33,346 nt of DNA. Origin: Candidatus Obscuribacter sp. GTDB taxonomy: Bacteria; Cyanobacteriota; Vampirovibrionia; Obscuribacterales; Obscuribacteraceae. A program made the position numbers and the translations under genes. The stretch lies in the NCBI GenBank assembly GCA_021772135.1, contig JADYXQ010000216.1, forward strand, positions 1-33,346, given 5' to 3'. Numbering within the stretch: position 1 is the first letter of the stretch; every line of letters begins with the position of its first letter. Shown piece by piece: positions 8,591-16,551 of the stretch. The notes beneath the pieces are model-generated. The model searched no databases. It saw only the letters and a program-made list of their open reading frames with translations, and had not been told where the DNA came from.

Positions 8591-8950
8591 TTGAGTGATT
8601 ATGGTGCTCAGTTTAATTCAGTAGCCGATCTGGTCTCTACAGCCACCAAAGGCATTTTCAATAAAATCGATCATATGCTTTTCAAAGCATTGATAGCTGG
8701 GCTGAAAAATGAAGATTATCAAGCAGTCAGCATAGTAATCGAGCAGTTGGTCAAAGAACAAAAACCTGTAAGCATCCCGCCCCTTTATTTTGTCTCCCAA
8801 GCCCATCCAAACGACAGGGCCAGGCAAAAAGCAGAATTTGCCCTGACAACATTTAAGCAAGATAAGAAAATTGCCGAACTGACAGCGGGCAAAGAGCTTA
8901 AAGCTGCGGTAGCCGACTTGATCAAAGAATTCGGTAACTACAAATCCTGA
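8591..8950 (+). CDS. Small helical protein, HEAT-like, function unknown
   Basis: The protein has 119 residues, is highly charged and mostly helical, with no signal peptide or membrane segment. The stretch around AVSIVIEQLVKEQ and the later QKAEFALTTF resembles a HEAT-type helical hairpin, but no family is recognised. TTG 8591 is preferred because AAGGTG lies six bases upstream. GTG 8582 overlaps that RBS and would add three residues. The gene sits alone between two minus-strand genes, diverging from the metalloprotease and ending 16 nt from the convergent calpain-like gene. Confidence 0.6.
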   Translation: MSDYGAQFNSVADLVSTATKGIFNKIDHMLFKALIAGLKNEDYQAVSIVIEQLVKEQKPVSIPPLYFVSQAHPNDRARQKAEFALTTFKQDKKIAELTAGKELKAAVADLIKEFGNYKS

Positions 8951-8966
8951 TGTTCGGAATTGGCAA

Positions 8967-10937
8967 TCAAGCATTCTTCCATGGATTGCCGCCGGCACTG
9001 GTTTTCTTTTTAGTGCGCATTAAATGAGAGACCTTCGACCCTGACTCGCTATCTTCTTCATAATAAACAACTTTGAAAAAGCGTAAAAATTGCTCGGTGC
9101 TAAATTGCATCGGCTCGTCACCAAGCGCGCTTTGCGTTTGGCCGTACACACTGGCGAGAAAAACCTGGCCACGCTGCACATCTATACCGGTGAGCGGATA
9201 AGGCTTATTAGCAATGGGAGATGTGCCCACGAAAGCAGAAGCATCCGGAACAAAATCAGAAGAAACTGCGATCACGAGCTGTTTTTTACCAGTCAGGTCA
9301 GCAATTTTCCGCAATAAATCTGCGGGCAAACAATCAGCTGTAACCAGTGTGCCCGTAGTGGCACCGGTTAAGGTTTCAATCACTTGAGCGGCGCGAGAAA
9401 ATGACTCGTTGCGCTGGTCTACCAGCTTTGCGCCCAATCTATTGGTCTGAGCCATATAGATACCGTTGGCCTTCTCCAACAAAGGAAACCAGAAGCCATA
9501 TTTGGCCGCCAGCGCATAACGCAGCATCTCTTCCGGACGAGGCGGCATCACCTCTAGTGGCTTACCCTGAGCCCCAGGAAAGCTAATGGAAAAACTATGA
9601 TCAAGATTTTCGCAAATAATGCGCATCATGGCACGCGGCCGAGTTTCAGCCAGGGAACCCACCCCAGCGGCGAAATAGGCATCACCCATAGTGCCTAGCC
9701 TGACAGCGGCTGGTTTAATTGAAACCAGTGGATAATCAAGGTCGGCATAAAGTGTGGGCTTAAACTCGGTAAATTGGCCGGTTTTCGTACTCTGCCCGCT
9801 TTGAAGAATACCTTTGCTAATTGCCTCAGTATTGCCCATGGTGCTGGCTACTTGAAAGGCAAAAGCGAGCGTAAAATCTTGTTTCGTTAATGCCGGCACC
9901 GTACCGTCAGAAAGGGCGGGCCGCTCTGCCAAAACCTTACATCCCACTGCATAAATAAGACGAACAAAGCCTTTTTCTGACTCGCTCAGATGATCGCTTT
10001 CCAGTACCGATGAAAGTTCAAAGAAATCAACATAGCCATTAAAATCGAGGTCAACCAGTGTATAAATTCGATCGATGGTGGCAGTCAACTCAGGTGTGAG
10101 AGCTAGCTTGGCAAACCGTTTATCAGCCGATAAGTGCAGTGGGGCGGTAGTTACTTCACGGGGTCTTTTCGCCCCACGTGGCTTGGGCCAGCCTTCAGCG
10201 TCAGAATAATTAGCATCAGAAAGATTGGAATCATAAACTGGCTCCCCGGGCGGCACCACTCCCCAATCACGTAAATCTGGTGCACTTTTTACGGTGCTGC
10301 CCGAGTTAACTGTTTGCGCTAAAGGTGCAGCTTCAGGCAATTTGAAGGCATCTTGAGAGACGCTGGCATCTTCAAGAGAAAAAGCATTTTGAGCAACGCT
10401 GGCTTGCACGCTAGATTGCTGTGTAGCAAAAGCGTCTTGAGCCACCGAAGCCTGTTGCGAATAACTGGCATTTTGGGACACACTTGTATGTGGCGAATTG
10501 AACGCATCTTGAGTAACATGTGCCATTGCTGAATAGGTGGCGTTTTCAGCCACACTTGTGTGCTGCCAGTCAAAAGTATTCTCAAAAACTTTTGCTTCCT
10601 GCGTAGGCGCCGCGTTTTGCGATATGGTAACGCCCTGAGAAAACATCACATCTTGAGCAATGTTAGCCTGGCCGCTATTTTGTCCTGATGAAGGCGACAC
10701 TGGAGCAGTCGACGCAGAAGCAGAAGTTTGAGAACCGGAAGTTTGAGCCGGAGCAGAAACACTAATGCCGGAAGTCATAGTATGGAACCAATCTGGCGGA
10801 GATGTATCCATACCAAATGTATAAGCAGCATTGCCTGGTTCGTTTACAAAGAATGAATAACCTGAGGGCGAGCCAGGTAGGTCGCCACCAGCATCGGTAT
10901 TATCTTTCTTCTTTTCATTAGTATCTGCTTCAGACAA
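8967..10937 (-). CDS. EF-hand protein with tandem repeats and a decayed calpain-like domain
   Basis: The protein has 656 residues and no signal peptide. A low-complexity Ser/Thr/Gln region (about 50-92) leads into about nine imperfect 12-13-residue repeats (92-203). A canonical EF-hand loop follows at D296-L-D298-F-N300-G-Y-V-D304-F-F-E307. Positions 395-620 match the calpain (C2) core: LGTMGDAYF aligns with the family's QGxLGDCYF, FPLLEKA matches a family block, and KPYPLTG aligns with HAYSVTG. The catalytic Cys is Ala420, the His is Lys578 and the Asn is Ser596, so the triad is gone. I infer a calcium-binding pseudoprotease. The TTG start at 10937 lies 3 nt after the stop of the upstream gene, with GAGGT 12 nt before it, so the pair is an operon. 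The calpain relationship is my motif-level alignment. Confidence 0.82.
   Translation of the reverse strand: MSEADTNEKKKDNTDAGGDLPGSPSGYSFFVNEPGNAAYTFGMDTSPPDWFHTMTSGISVSAPAQTSGSQTSASASTAPVSPSSGQNSGQANIAQDVMFSQGVTISQNAAPTQEAKVFENTFDWQHTSVAENATYSAMAHVTQDAFNSPHTSVSQNASYSQQASVAQDAFATQQSSVQASVAQNAFSLEDASVSQDAFKLPEAAPLAQTVNSGSTVKSAPDLRDWGVVPPGEPVYDSNLSDANYSDAEGWPKPRGAKRPREVTTAPLHLSADKRFAKLALTPELTATIDRIYTLVDLDFNGYVDFFELSSVLESDHLSESEKGFVRLIYAVGCKVLAERPALSDGTVPALTKQDFTLAFAFQVASTMGNTEAISKGILQSGQSTKTGQFTEFKPTLYADLDYPLVSIKPAAVRLGTMGDAYFAAGVGSLAETRPRAMMRIICENLDHSFSISFPGAQGKPLEVMPPRPEEMLRYALAAKYGFWFPLLEKANGIYMAQTNRLGAKLVDQRNESFSRAAQVIETLTGATTGTLVTADCLPADLLRKIADLTGKKQLVIAVSSDFVPDASAFVGTSPIANKPYPLTGIDVQRGQVFLASVYGQTQSALGDEPMQFSTEQFLRFFKVVYYEEDSESGSKVSHLMRTKKKTSAGGNPWKNA
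10329..10664 (-). repeat. Nine imperfect 12-residue repeats within the EF-hand/calpain-like gene
   Basis: Residues 92-203 of the gene at 8967-10937 fall into units of 12 (occasionally 13-16) residues. The consensus is S-V-(A/S)-Q-(D/N)-A-x-x-x-x-x-(A/T). Units ending in QDAF often alternate with units carrying QNA or ENA and YS, which suggests a two-unit super-repeat. The copies differ at many positions, so the array is old, not a recent slippage. The period and the recurring V and A columns would suit a solenoid or a spaced binding array. Confidence 0.7.
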
Positions 10938-10940
10938 TAT

Positions 10941-11624
10941 TTAATAACCTCGACCGCCACCGAGCCAGCGGCGTCCTCCCCCCATGCTGTAACCATAGCC
11001 TCCATTGAAGCCGTAGCCACCCACCGAGTTGTACGTACCATCTCTCGGCGTATCACCCCAAGAACAGGCACCCATTTCACTCTTTAGTTCGTTAAACTGA
11101 TTCATCTGCATCTGATTTTCAAATTTTTGCTGATCTTTGCCATCTTGCACACCCTGGCGCATAGAATTAATATCAGTGTTCAAATTAGCTAGTGTGTTGG
11201 TTTGACTGGTGCGCAAATTGCTGATGCACTGGTCTAACTGGTCGATATAAGCCTGTTGTTTAGCGCGATAAGCATTGTCTTGCATTAACCATTGCTGTAA
11301 GACCCTCATTTCACCAGCCTTGGAACCGGCTAGCGATGGTGATTTGCTTTTATTTTGCTCGAGTTGAGCAATACGCTCTTGAGCATATAGTCTGTAGGCA
11401 TTGGTTTTCGCCTGCTCCGCAGCCAGTTTGTTCTCAGCCGATGTTTCAGAAGTCTGATATTGATTAATCATGGCCTGGTCAGTACCAAGCATTTGTTGTT
11501 CGTCGCGATAAATACTCTGATTTGCCCCGGCGACCTGTGCCGTCGCAGCGGGCGCAGATGCAAGACTGGCCAGAGAAACGGTAGTCACAATCAGCTGATA
11601 AATTCTGCAACGGTTGGCAAACAT
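10941..11624 (-). CDS. Exported coiled-coil protein with Gly/Tyr-rich tail
   Basis: The protein has 227 residues from ATG 11624, chosen because GAGGA sits 7 nt upstream and the next residues form a clean signal peptide (cleavage near ATAQ, about residue 30). In-frame codons reaching back to 11723 would add a stretch that breaks this signal. Residues about 35-185 are Gln/Ala/Glu/Lys-rich and probably coiled coil. The last 30 residues are Gly-, Tyr- and Arg-rich with GGYG-type repeats. No enzyme motif is visible. It lies 95 nt downstream of the exonuclease/GIY-YIG gene and 3 nt upstream of the EF-hand gene. A periplasmic or surface structural role is a guess. Confidence 0.75.
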   Translation of the reverse strand: MFANRCRIYQLIVTTVSLASLASAPAATAQVAGANQSIYRDEQQMLGTDQAMINQYQTSETSAENKLAAEQAKTNAYRLYAQERIAQLEQNKSKSPSLAGSKAGEMRVLQQWLMQDNAYRAKQQAYIDQLDQCISNLRTSQTNTLANLNTDINSMRQGVQDGKDQQKFENQMQMNQFNELKSEMGACSWGDTPRDGTYNSVGGYGFNGGYGYSMGGGRRWLGGGRGY

Positions 11625-11719
11625 AACTTCTTCCTCTGCACCTTCACCAAGCTTTCTATACCCGCTCAGGGGCCATAGCCACGCTTTGAAAAATGAGACA
11701 AAAATGAAGATTTTGCTGG

Positions 11720-13492
11720 TCAACGTCTAGGGCTAAGCTTACTCATTAGGTCGATATGGCGATCTAGCAACGTCTTCTCGCTGGCTTGAAATGGGCTGAC
11801 GATCGTTACCTGGCCGTTAGAAGATACCTGATTTTTAGACGACACGCGGGCCAATTCAGTCAGCAATACTCGCATGCGATCATAGGTGTTTATATCGAGC
11901 CCGCTCCATGAACAATCACTGTCGACAGACCTACATTGATAGTCAGCCGCTACTAAGCTTCCTCTACGAAAGGTTAAACTGCGGCGCTCACCGTCAAAAA
12001 ATTCAATTCCACTGTTCAACAAAATTGTTAGCTTTTTCGCCTGCAAATGCATCTTCGCGCTACGCATTAAAATGCCATAGATCATCTCCAGAACATCATT
12101 TTCATCTAGTTCGCGCTCTTCGTCGTCTTCGTCTGCCTGGTCATCTGGCTGCTCATCTGGCTGGCCCTCCGGTTGCACCAGTGCCAACTGACTTTCTGTG
12201 CCATCGACCAACTGAGATTGAAGTGCTAACAATCTCAGCAGTTGCTCTTCTTCACGTTTAAGAGCGCGTAAGCCATTGACTTCGGCACGGAGAAGCACCA
12301 TGCCCAGTGCCAGAAACTTTCTCGCAGTCATTTGTTGGAGAGAATAATCGACAAGCATTTTATTTTGTAAAAATAGTGCGAAAGCAGCGCCAATAACCTC
12401 TTCTCCCACCAGACCCCAGAATAACTCGGGCGGCCGAGAGCCGCTCTGCAAAGCCTGCAATAAATCTAGCAGCGGTTTAAACTGATCGCTGACAAAAGGG
12501 CCAAATTTAAAGTTGGCATTCTGGTTAAGTGAGCTTTCAGTAAAATCATGATTATAAAAGCTAAGGAAGCGGCCGCGCTCACGCAAGGCCCTGTTGTAGG
12601 GCGGGTCATGTTGTTTAATCAGATCGGTTTCGAGTAGAGCGGCCTCAAGCGGAGTGGCCACAACTATCACCGCCACATCATAAATCTGGCTGATTAGCTC
12701 TTTGGTTTTCGAATCTTTACCTTTGCGTCCACGAAAATAGCTGTTGACACGGCTTTTTAACGAAGTGGCTTTGCCCACATAGAGAATTTTGCCTTCGGCA
12801 TTAAGCATGCGATAGATGCCTGGCCGGTCGGGCAGATCAAGCCGCTTCAGTCTTTCCATCGGAATGGCAAAGGCATTTTTCTTAGCTTGAGTTTTAACCA
12901 GCGGCTTACTCAACCACTCTAGCAACTGATCGCTATCTTCAATGCCCAGCGCCGACAAATCTGACAGCAATCTCTGCCAGATAAAGAATGTTGCTTCCAC
13001 GTGACAGGATGATCGTTTCATTTCAGAAAGGCTCAAGCCGAAATAGCCACCCAACGCCCGGATAGCACGTGATGGTAAATCAGGATAAAGCCTTTTAGCA
13101 ATCTGACAGGTGCAAATAAACTTAAATGGTGCGTCCACCGCATGATCGGCAAAAAGTTGCCCAACAAAACTTTCTTCAAACTGTGCGTAATGTGCCACCA
13201 CAAATCTAACGGGTCCAAATGGACCCTCACCGATTTGCCCCATCAACTCTGCCACCACATCTGCCGGTCTGTGGGCTGTGGCCATATCAGCAGCTGTAAT
13301 GCCGGTAATGCGCTGAATACGCAAGGGTAATTCTTGATCGTCGGGCAGAAGTAAAATCCGATTTACTATTGTAGGCTTTGAATCGCTAACTCCACTCAAC
13401 GACCAGCCTAGTTCAAGCACATGCGCTGTTTTTGGAGTGGCACCAGTGGTCTGGCAATCTAAAAATAGAACTTTCTCTTCAGCTAGTTTCAC
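11720..13492 (-). CDS. DnaQ-like exonuclease domain fused to GIY-YIG (UvrC-type) endonuclease
   Basis: The protein has 590 residues. Residues 7-175 are a DnaQ-type exonuclease fold (LDCQTTG at 11-17, HYAQFEESF). Residues 222-305 are a GIY-YIG nuclease like the N-terminus of UvrC/Cho: GIY at 225-227, YVGKA at 238-242, Glu288 and a PPYN end. The C-terminal 280 residues are helical with an acidic stretch near 445-465. The GIY-YIG half looks intact. The exonuclease half is doubtful: the D-x-E motif reads D12-C-Q14 and the H-x(4)-D motif reads K159-RSSC-H164. The fusion is known among bacterial repair proteins. The GTG start overlaps the end of the upstream helicase by 14 nt in another frame, so the two are coupled. 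A DNA repair role (nicking near lesions) is inferred. Confidence 0.88.
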   Translation of the reverse strand: MKLAEEKVLFLDCQTTGATPKTAHVLELGWSLSGVSDSKPTIVNRILLLPDDQELPLRIQRITGITAADMATAHRPADVVAELMGQIGEGPFGPVRFVVAHYAQFEESFVGQLFADHAVDAPFKFICTCQIAKRLYPDLPSRAIRALGGYFGLSLSEMKRSSCHVEATFFIWQRLLSDLSALGIEDSDQLLEWLSKPLVKTQAKKNAFAIPMERLKRLDLPDRPGIYRMLNAEGKILYVGKATSLKSRVNSYFRGRKGKDSKTKELISQIYDVAVIVVATPLEAALLETDLIKQHDPPYNRALRERGRFLSFYNHDFTESSLNQNANFKFGPFVSDQFKPLLDLLQALQSGSRPPELFWGLVGEEVIGAAFALFLQNKMLVDYSLQQMTARKFLALGMVLLRAEVNGLRALKREEEQLLRLLALQSQLVDGTESQLALVQPEGQPDEQPDDQADEDDEERELDENDVLEMIYGILMRSAKMHLQAKKLTILLNSGIEFFDGERRSLTFRRGSLVAADYQCRSVDSDCSWSGLDINTYDRMRVLLTELARVSSKNQVSSNGQVTIVSPFQASEKTLLDRHIDLMSKLSPRR

Positions 13493-15950
13493 TTAAAACT
13501 CGCTCTGTAGTCGCTAGATCTTGACTTTGCCAAAACGAATGAATATCTGCAATGATGCTGGCTGATACTAGCTCACTGACCTGTTTATCGAACCAATCGG
13601 CGGGCATTGAATCGGCATATTGCTTCTGAATAAAGCGCTGGTCCATAAGCACAATCAAACCGCGGTCATCGCCTGAGCGAATTACCCTGCCTGCCGCTTG
13701 AATTACTTTAGCCATGGCCGGATATACATAGGCATAATCGAAACCATTGCCATAGCGTTTATCGTAATATTGTCGAATTTGCTCTCTTTCAAAATTGAAA
13801 TTAGGCAGACCCGGCCCCACAATAATCGCACCAATAATCATTTCGCCCGGATAATCTACTCCTTCGGCAAAAACCCCACCCTGTACGGCAAATACTAGTG
13901 TCGGCGAGTCTGATTTAGCCAGTGATTCCATAATACTTTTGGCTTTAGCCTGAGTAATTTCACTATCTTGTTTAAGCAGTAAAACAGAATTAGGCAATTT
14001 TTCTTTAATGAGATCGTGCACACTGCCAAGAAAAGCAAAACTGGGGAAGAAAACAAAATAATTGCCAGGCTTGACTTGCACAATGCGGGCGATACCATCG
14101 GCAATTTTGCCAAAATTTCTCTGCCGATCAGAATATTTTGTCGATACTTGAGGAATAACAAGCAGCTTGCGATGCTCTTTAGGAAAAGGGCTTGTATACT
14201 CACGTTTAGAAAGCTCAGGGTCATCCAGCCCGGAGAGTTGAGCAAAATAATCAAATGGCTTGATCGTGGCAGAAAATGCCACTACGTGAGAAAACTCTTT
14301 ATGGGCCATTTTGAGTTTGGCCGACGCATCGCAGCAAACAACTTTCAGCGCTTCATCGATGGTGCCATCGCGCAATTTATTGCGCGTATAAAGGTGGAAA
14401 AATTCATCACCTTCATAATCAACAGCATCAATAAAATCGTTAAAATAGTGCATGATCGCCATCAGCGGATCTGACCCCGGGCTGCTGTCAGCGGCCTTGC
14501 TGGCGATTCTACGAACCACCAGGTCTTGCAAAGCCGGCAGGGCCTCGCCAAAAAGATCACGCGAAATGGTGATGCGCGATTCTTTATATCCGACCATGCG
14601 ACCAACGTTGGCAATCACAAACTGAATTTTAGAGACCACAGCTCTAGCTTCTACCACCTGATCAAATGGCAATGATGCCAGCTCAAGGGCGAGGTTCGCA
14701 ATCACTGCTGAATTTAAACTTTTACTGTAATAATCGACTGCGCGCTGAGGCAAATTATGCGCTTCGTCAATGACCAAATTAGGCTTTTGCGCTGTTTTAC
14801 TGAGGCTGTAAGTAAATCTTCCCAGTGTATTGCGCGGAGAGAAAACATAATTATAATCGCCGATCACTACATCTGCCGCTGCCACCGCATCTAGTGAGGC
14901 CTCAAAGGGGCAAACTTGATACTGTTGTCCTATTTCTTTGAATGCATCGGCAGTGAGGCTGTTCATTTCAGCCATTTTCTCAACAACTTTATGCTCGCTC
15001 ATTTTTTCATAATAGTCGCGGGCGTACTCGCAATATCCCGGATTGCAAATAACTTCTTCTTTTAAACACATTTTTGCTTTGGCATTGAGCGTCAATGCCT
15101 TAATCGGGGCACCACCCTCCTGCAGTCTGGTTATTGCTTCTTGCGCTACAGAATGCTGACTGTTTTTGGGAGTGACGTAGACAAGTTTTTGACCACGGCG
15201 CAGGCTGTCTTGCAATAGTGGAAAGATGACGCCTATAGTTTTACCGAGGCCGGTGGGAGCCTGCACCAAAACCTGATGCTTGCTCTCAATATCTCTGGCC
15301 AGCTCATCAACTAATTCTTTTTGGCCCAAACGCAATTTAGTGAATGGAAATACCAACCGTTCAGCCAGATCCATTCGCCGAGCTCGAGCGTCTTCCTCGG
15401 CTCTGACTTCATCTTCAAGCTCTGCCAGGCGCAGCGCCAGCCATTTTTCATAGAGAGGAACTTGAAAATCGTATTCAAGCACATCTACTTTATCAAAAGT
15501 ATTTGATGTAACCAGAAATCTGGTGCGCGGCACCATTTGTCGCTCAAGATATAAAATGTACGCATATGTGGCCAATTGCAAACAATACGGATGCTCATGA
15601 TCTGCGGCCAATTTTTGCAGTAGCTCAACTGGAGAGGTAGAGCTTTTGATTTCTTCTATCTCTGGAATCAGACCATCGACAAAACCGTCAATGCGACCGG
15701 CCACACTAAAAATATAATTAGCGCCTTCGAATTTATGAGCCGACTTGGCTTCGGCCTTGTAAATGGGAAACAGACGCTGACGCTCTTTTTGAATCTTGCC
15801 GTGCAACTGGCGACCTTCAGCAGCCAGAGCCAGTGGCCCGCCGAATAATTGCCCATAACCGCTGTTGACCTCGATGCTGCCTGTACGTGGACAGGGCATA
15901 GCGAAGTCTCTCACACCAATCACTACTGTTTTTTTTGCAGACTTCAACAC
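13479..15950 (-). CDS. XPD/DinG-type FeS helicase with N-terminal PD-(D/E)XK nuclease domain
   Basis: The protein has 823 residues. The N-terminus (about 20-165) resembles RecB/Cas4-type nucleases: GRID with D88, then EIEEIK (E100 and K102), then a QLATYAYI helix. From about 208 on it is a superfamily 2 helicase: Walker A APTGLGKT (231-238) and DEAH (395-398). Four cysteines (295, 302, 307, 347) lie where XPD/DinG/Rad3 enzymes bind an iron-sulfur cluster. A QAAGRVIRSGDDRG motif VI sits near the C-terminus. It should unwind DNA 5' to 3' using ATP, and the fused nuclease could trim the product. The GTG 15950 start has no strong RBS; GTG codons a few residues in are alternatives. It heads the repair pair with the exonuclease/GIY-YIG gene. 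Confidence 0.9.
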   Translation of the reverse strand: MLKSAKKTVVIGVRDFAMPCPRTGSIEVNSGYGQLFGGPLALAAEGRQLHGKIQKERQRLFPIYKAEAKSAHKFEGANYIFSVAGRIDGFVDGLIPEIEEIKSSTSPVELLQKLAADHEHPYCLQLATYAYILYLERQMVPRTRFLVTSNTFDKVDVLEYDFQVPLYEKWLALRLAELEDEVRAEEDARARRMDLAERLVFPFTKLRLGQKELVDELARDIESKHQVLVQAPTGLGKTIGVIFPLLQDSLRRGQKLVYVTPKNSQHSVAQEAITRLQEGGAPIKALTLNAKAKMCLKEEVICNPGYCEYARDYYEKMSEHKVVEKMAEMNSLTADAFKEIGQQYQVCPFEASLDAVAAADVVIGDYNYVFSPRNTLGRFTYSLSKTAQKPNLVIDEAHNLPQRAVDYYSKSLNSAVIANLALELASLPFDQVVEARAVVSKIQFVIANVGRMVGYKESRITISRDLFGEALPALQDLVVRRIASKAADSSPGSDPLMAIMHYFNDFIDAVDYEGDEFFHLYTRNKLRDGTIDEALKVVCCDASAKLKMAHKEFSHVVAFSATIKPFDYFAQLSGLDDPELSKREYTSPFPKEHRKLLVIPQVSTKYSDRQRNFGKIADGIARIVQVKPGNYFVFFPSFAFLGSVHDLIKEKLPNSVLLLKQDSEITQAKAKSIMESLAKSDSPTLVFAVQGGVFAEGVDYPGEMIIGAIIVGPGLPNFNFEREQIRQYYDKRYGNGFDYAYVYPAMAKVIQAAGRVIRSGDDRGLIVLMDQRFIQKQYADSMPADWFDKQVSELVSASIIADIHSFWQSQDLATTERVLSETS

Positions 15951-15996
15951 TAGCGAAGGATTACCGGTTGCTCAAAGGACAATTACATAGATACGT

Positions 15997-16025
15997 ATGG
16001 TATAGCTGTTGAGCCGGTCAGTCAA
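15997..16025 (-). promoter_or_regulatory. Putative sigma-70 promoter of the helicase/nuclease operon
   Basis: On the minus strand TTGACT (16020-16025) and TACCAT (15997-16002) are separated by exactly 17 bp. Transcription would begin near 15990, about 40 nt before the helicase start. A palindrome ATACGTAT (15991-15998) overlaps the -10 and could be an operator. No match to a known LexA box is claimed. Confidence 0.45.
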
Positions 16026-16030
16026 CCAAT

Positions 16031-16348
16031 TTATCTGCGCCCGCCAAACTGATCGGCGGTGGTAATTTGCTCGCCACAATGGGTGCAACGGGGAAACTCA
16101 CCGTCCCACGTACCTTTAGGGAAAACATGGCCGTTCACAGAGCAAGAAGAATGTTTTTTGGTCGGCAAAATGCTGGCGAAAGTGCCGAATATTGCGGCCC
16201 AGAAACCCTGCACGCCTTTGACCATCTGCACAACGGGACCTTCTTCTTTAGTCTGGACCGTTTTCAGGGTTTTCAGCTCGCTATGGGTCATGCGACCGGC
16301 CCGCTTGCCTGGCCTTGTCTCCGGCGCTTGCTCGCCTTGTTCGTCCAT
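16031..16348 (-). CDS. Small putative membrane-associated zinc-ribbon protein
   Basis: The protein has 105 residues from ATG 16348, which has GAGGG 7 nt upstream; a GTG at 16378 would be farther from that site. A charged N-terminus is followed by a hydrophobic stretch (about 39-62), possibly a membrane-associated helix. A C-terminal ribbon has Cys69, His74, Cys88 and Cys91 (CTHC), a plausible zinc site. The family is not recognised. It is 80 nt upstream of the helicase on the same strand, but a promoter between them suggests separate transcription is possible. It diverges from dnaK. Confidence 0.65.
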   Translation of the reverse strand: MDEQGEQAPETRPGKRAGRMTHSELKTLKTVQTKEEGPVVQMVKGVQGFWAAIFGTFASILPTKKHSSCSVNGHVFPKGTWDGEFPRCTHCGEQITTADQFGGRR

Positions 16349-16551
16349 TTTGAATCCCTCACAACCGCCCACTGTCACTACAAATGGGCCTACTACTTGA
16401 CTGCCGTAGCAATTCTATTCCAAATTTAAACTATTTGCACTAAAGAAAGTTACAGTCTGGCACTAAGTCTTATAGCGAGCCAGGAATGAGTTGTAGCCTC
16501 TGCTAATCTATACCAGTATTAAAACCGTTTCTTAGGAACCGCGAAAAAACC

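Noticed and set aside
16433..16551. CIRCE element or clear sigma-70 promoter upstream of dnaK
   Set aside because: GCACTAA occurs twice as a direct repeat, but the CIRCE inverted repeat is absent and no -35/-10 pair has good spacing.
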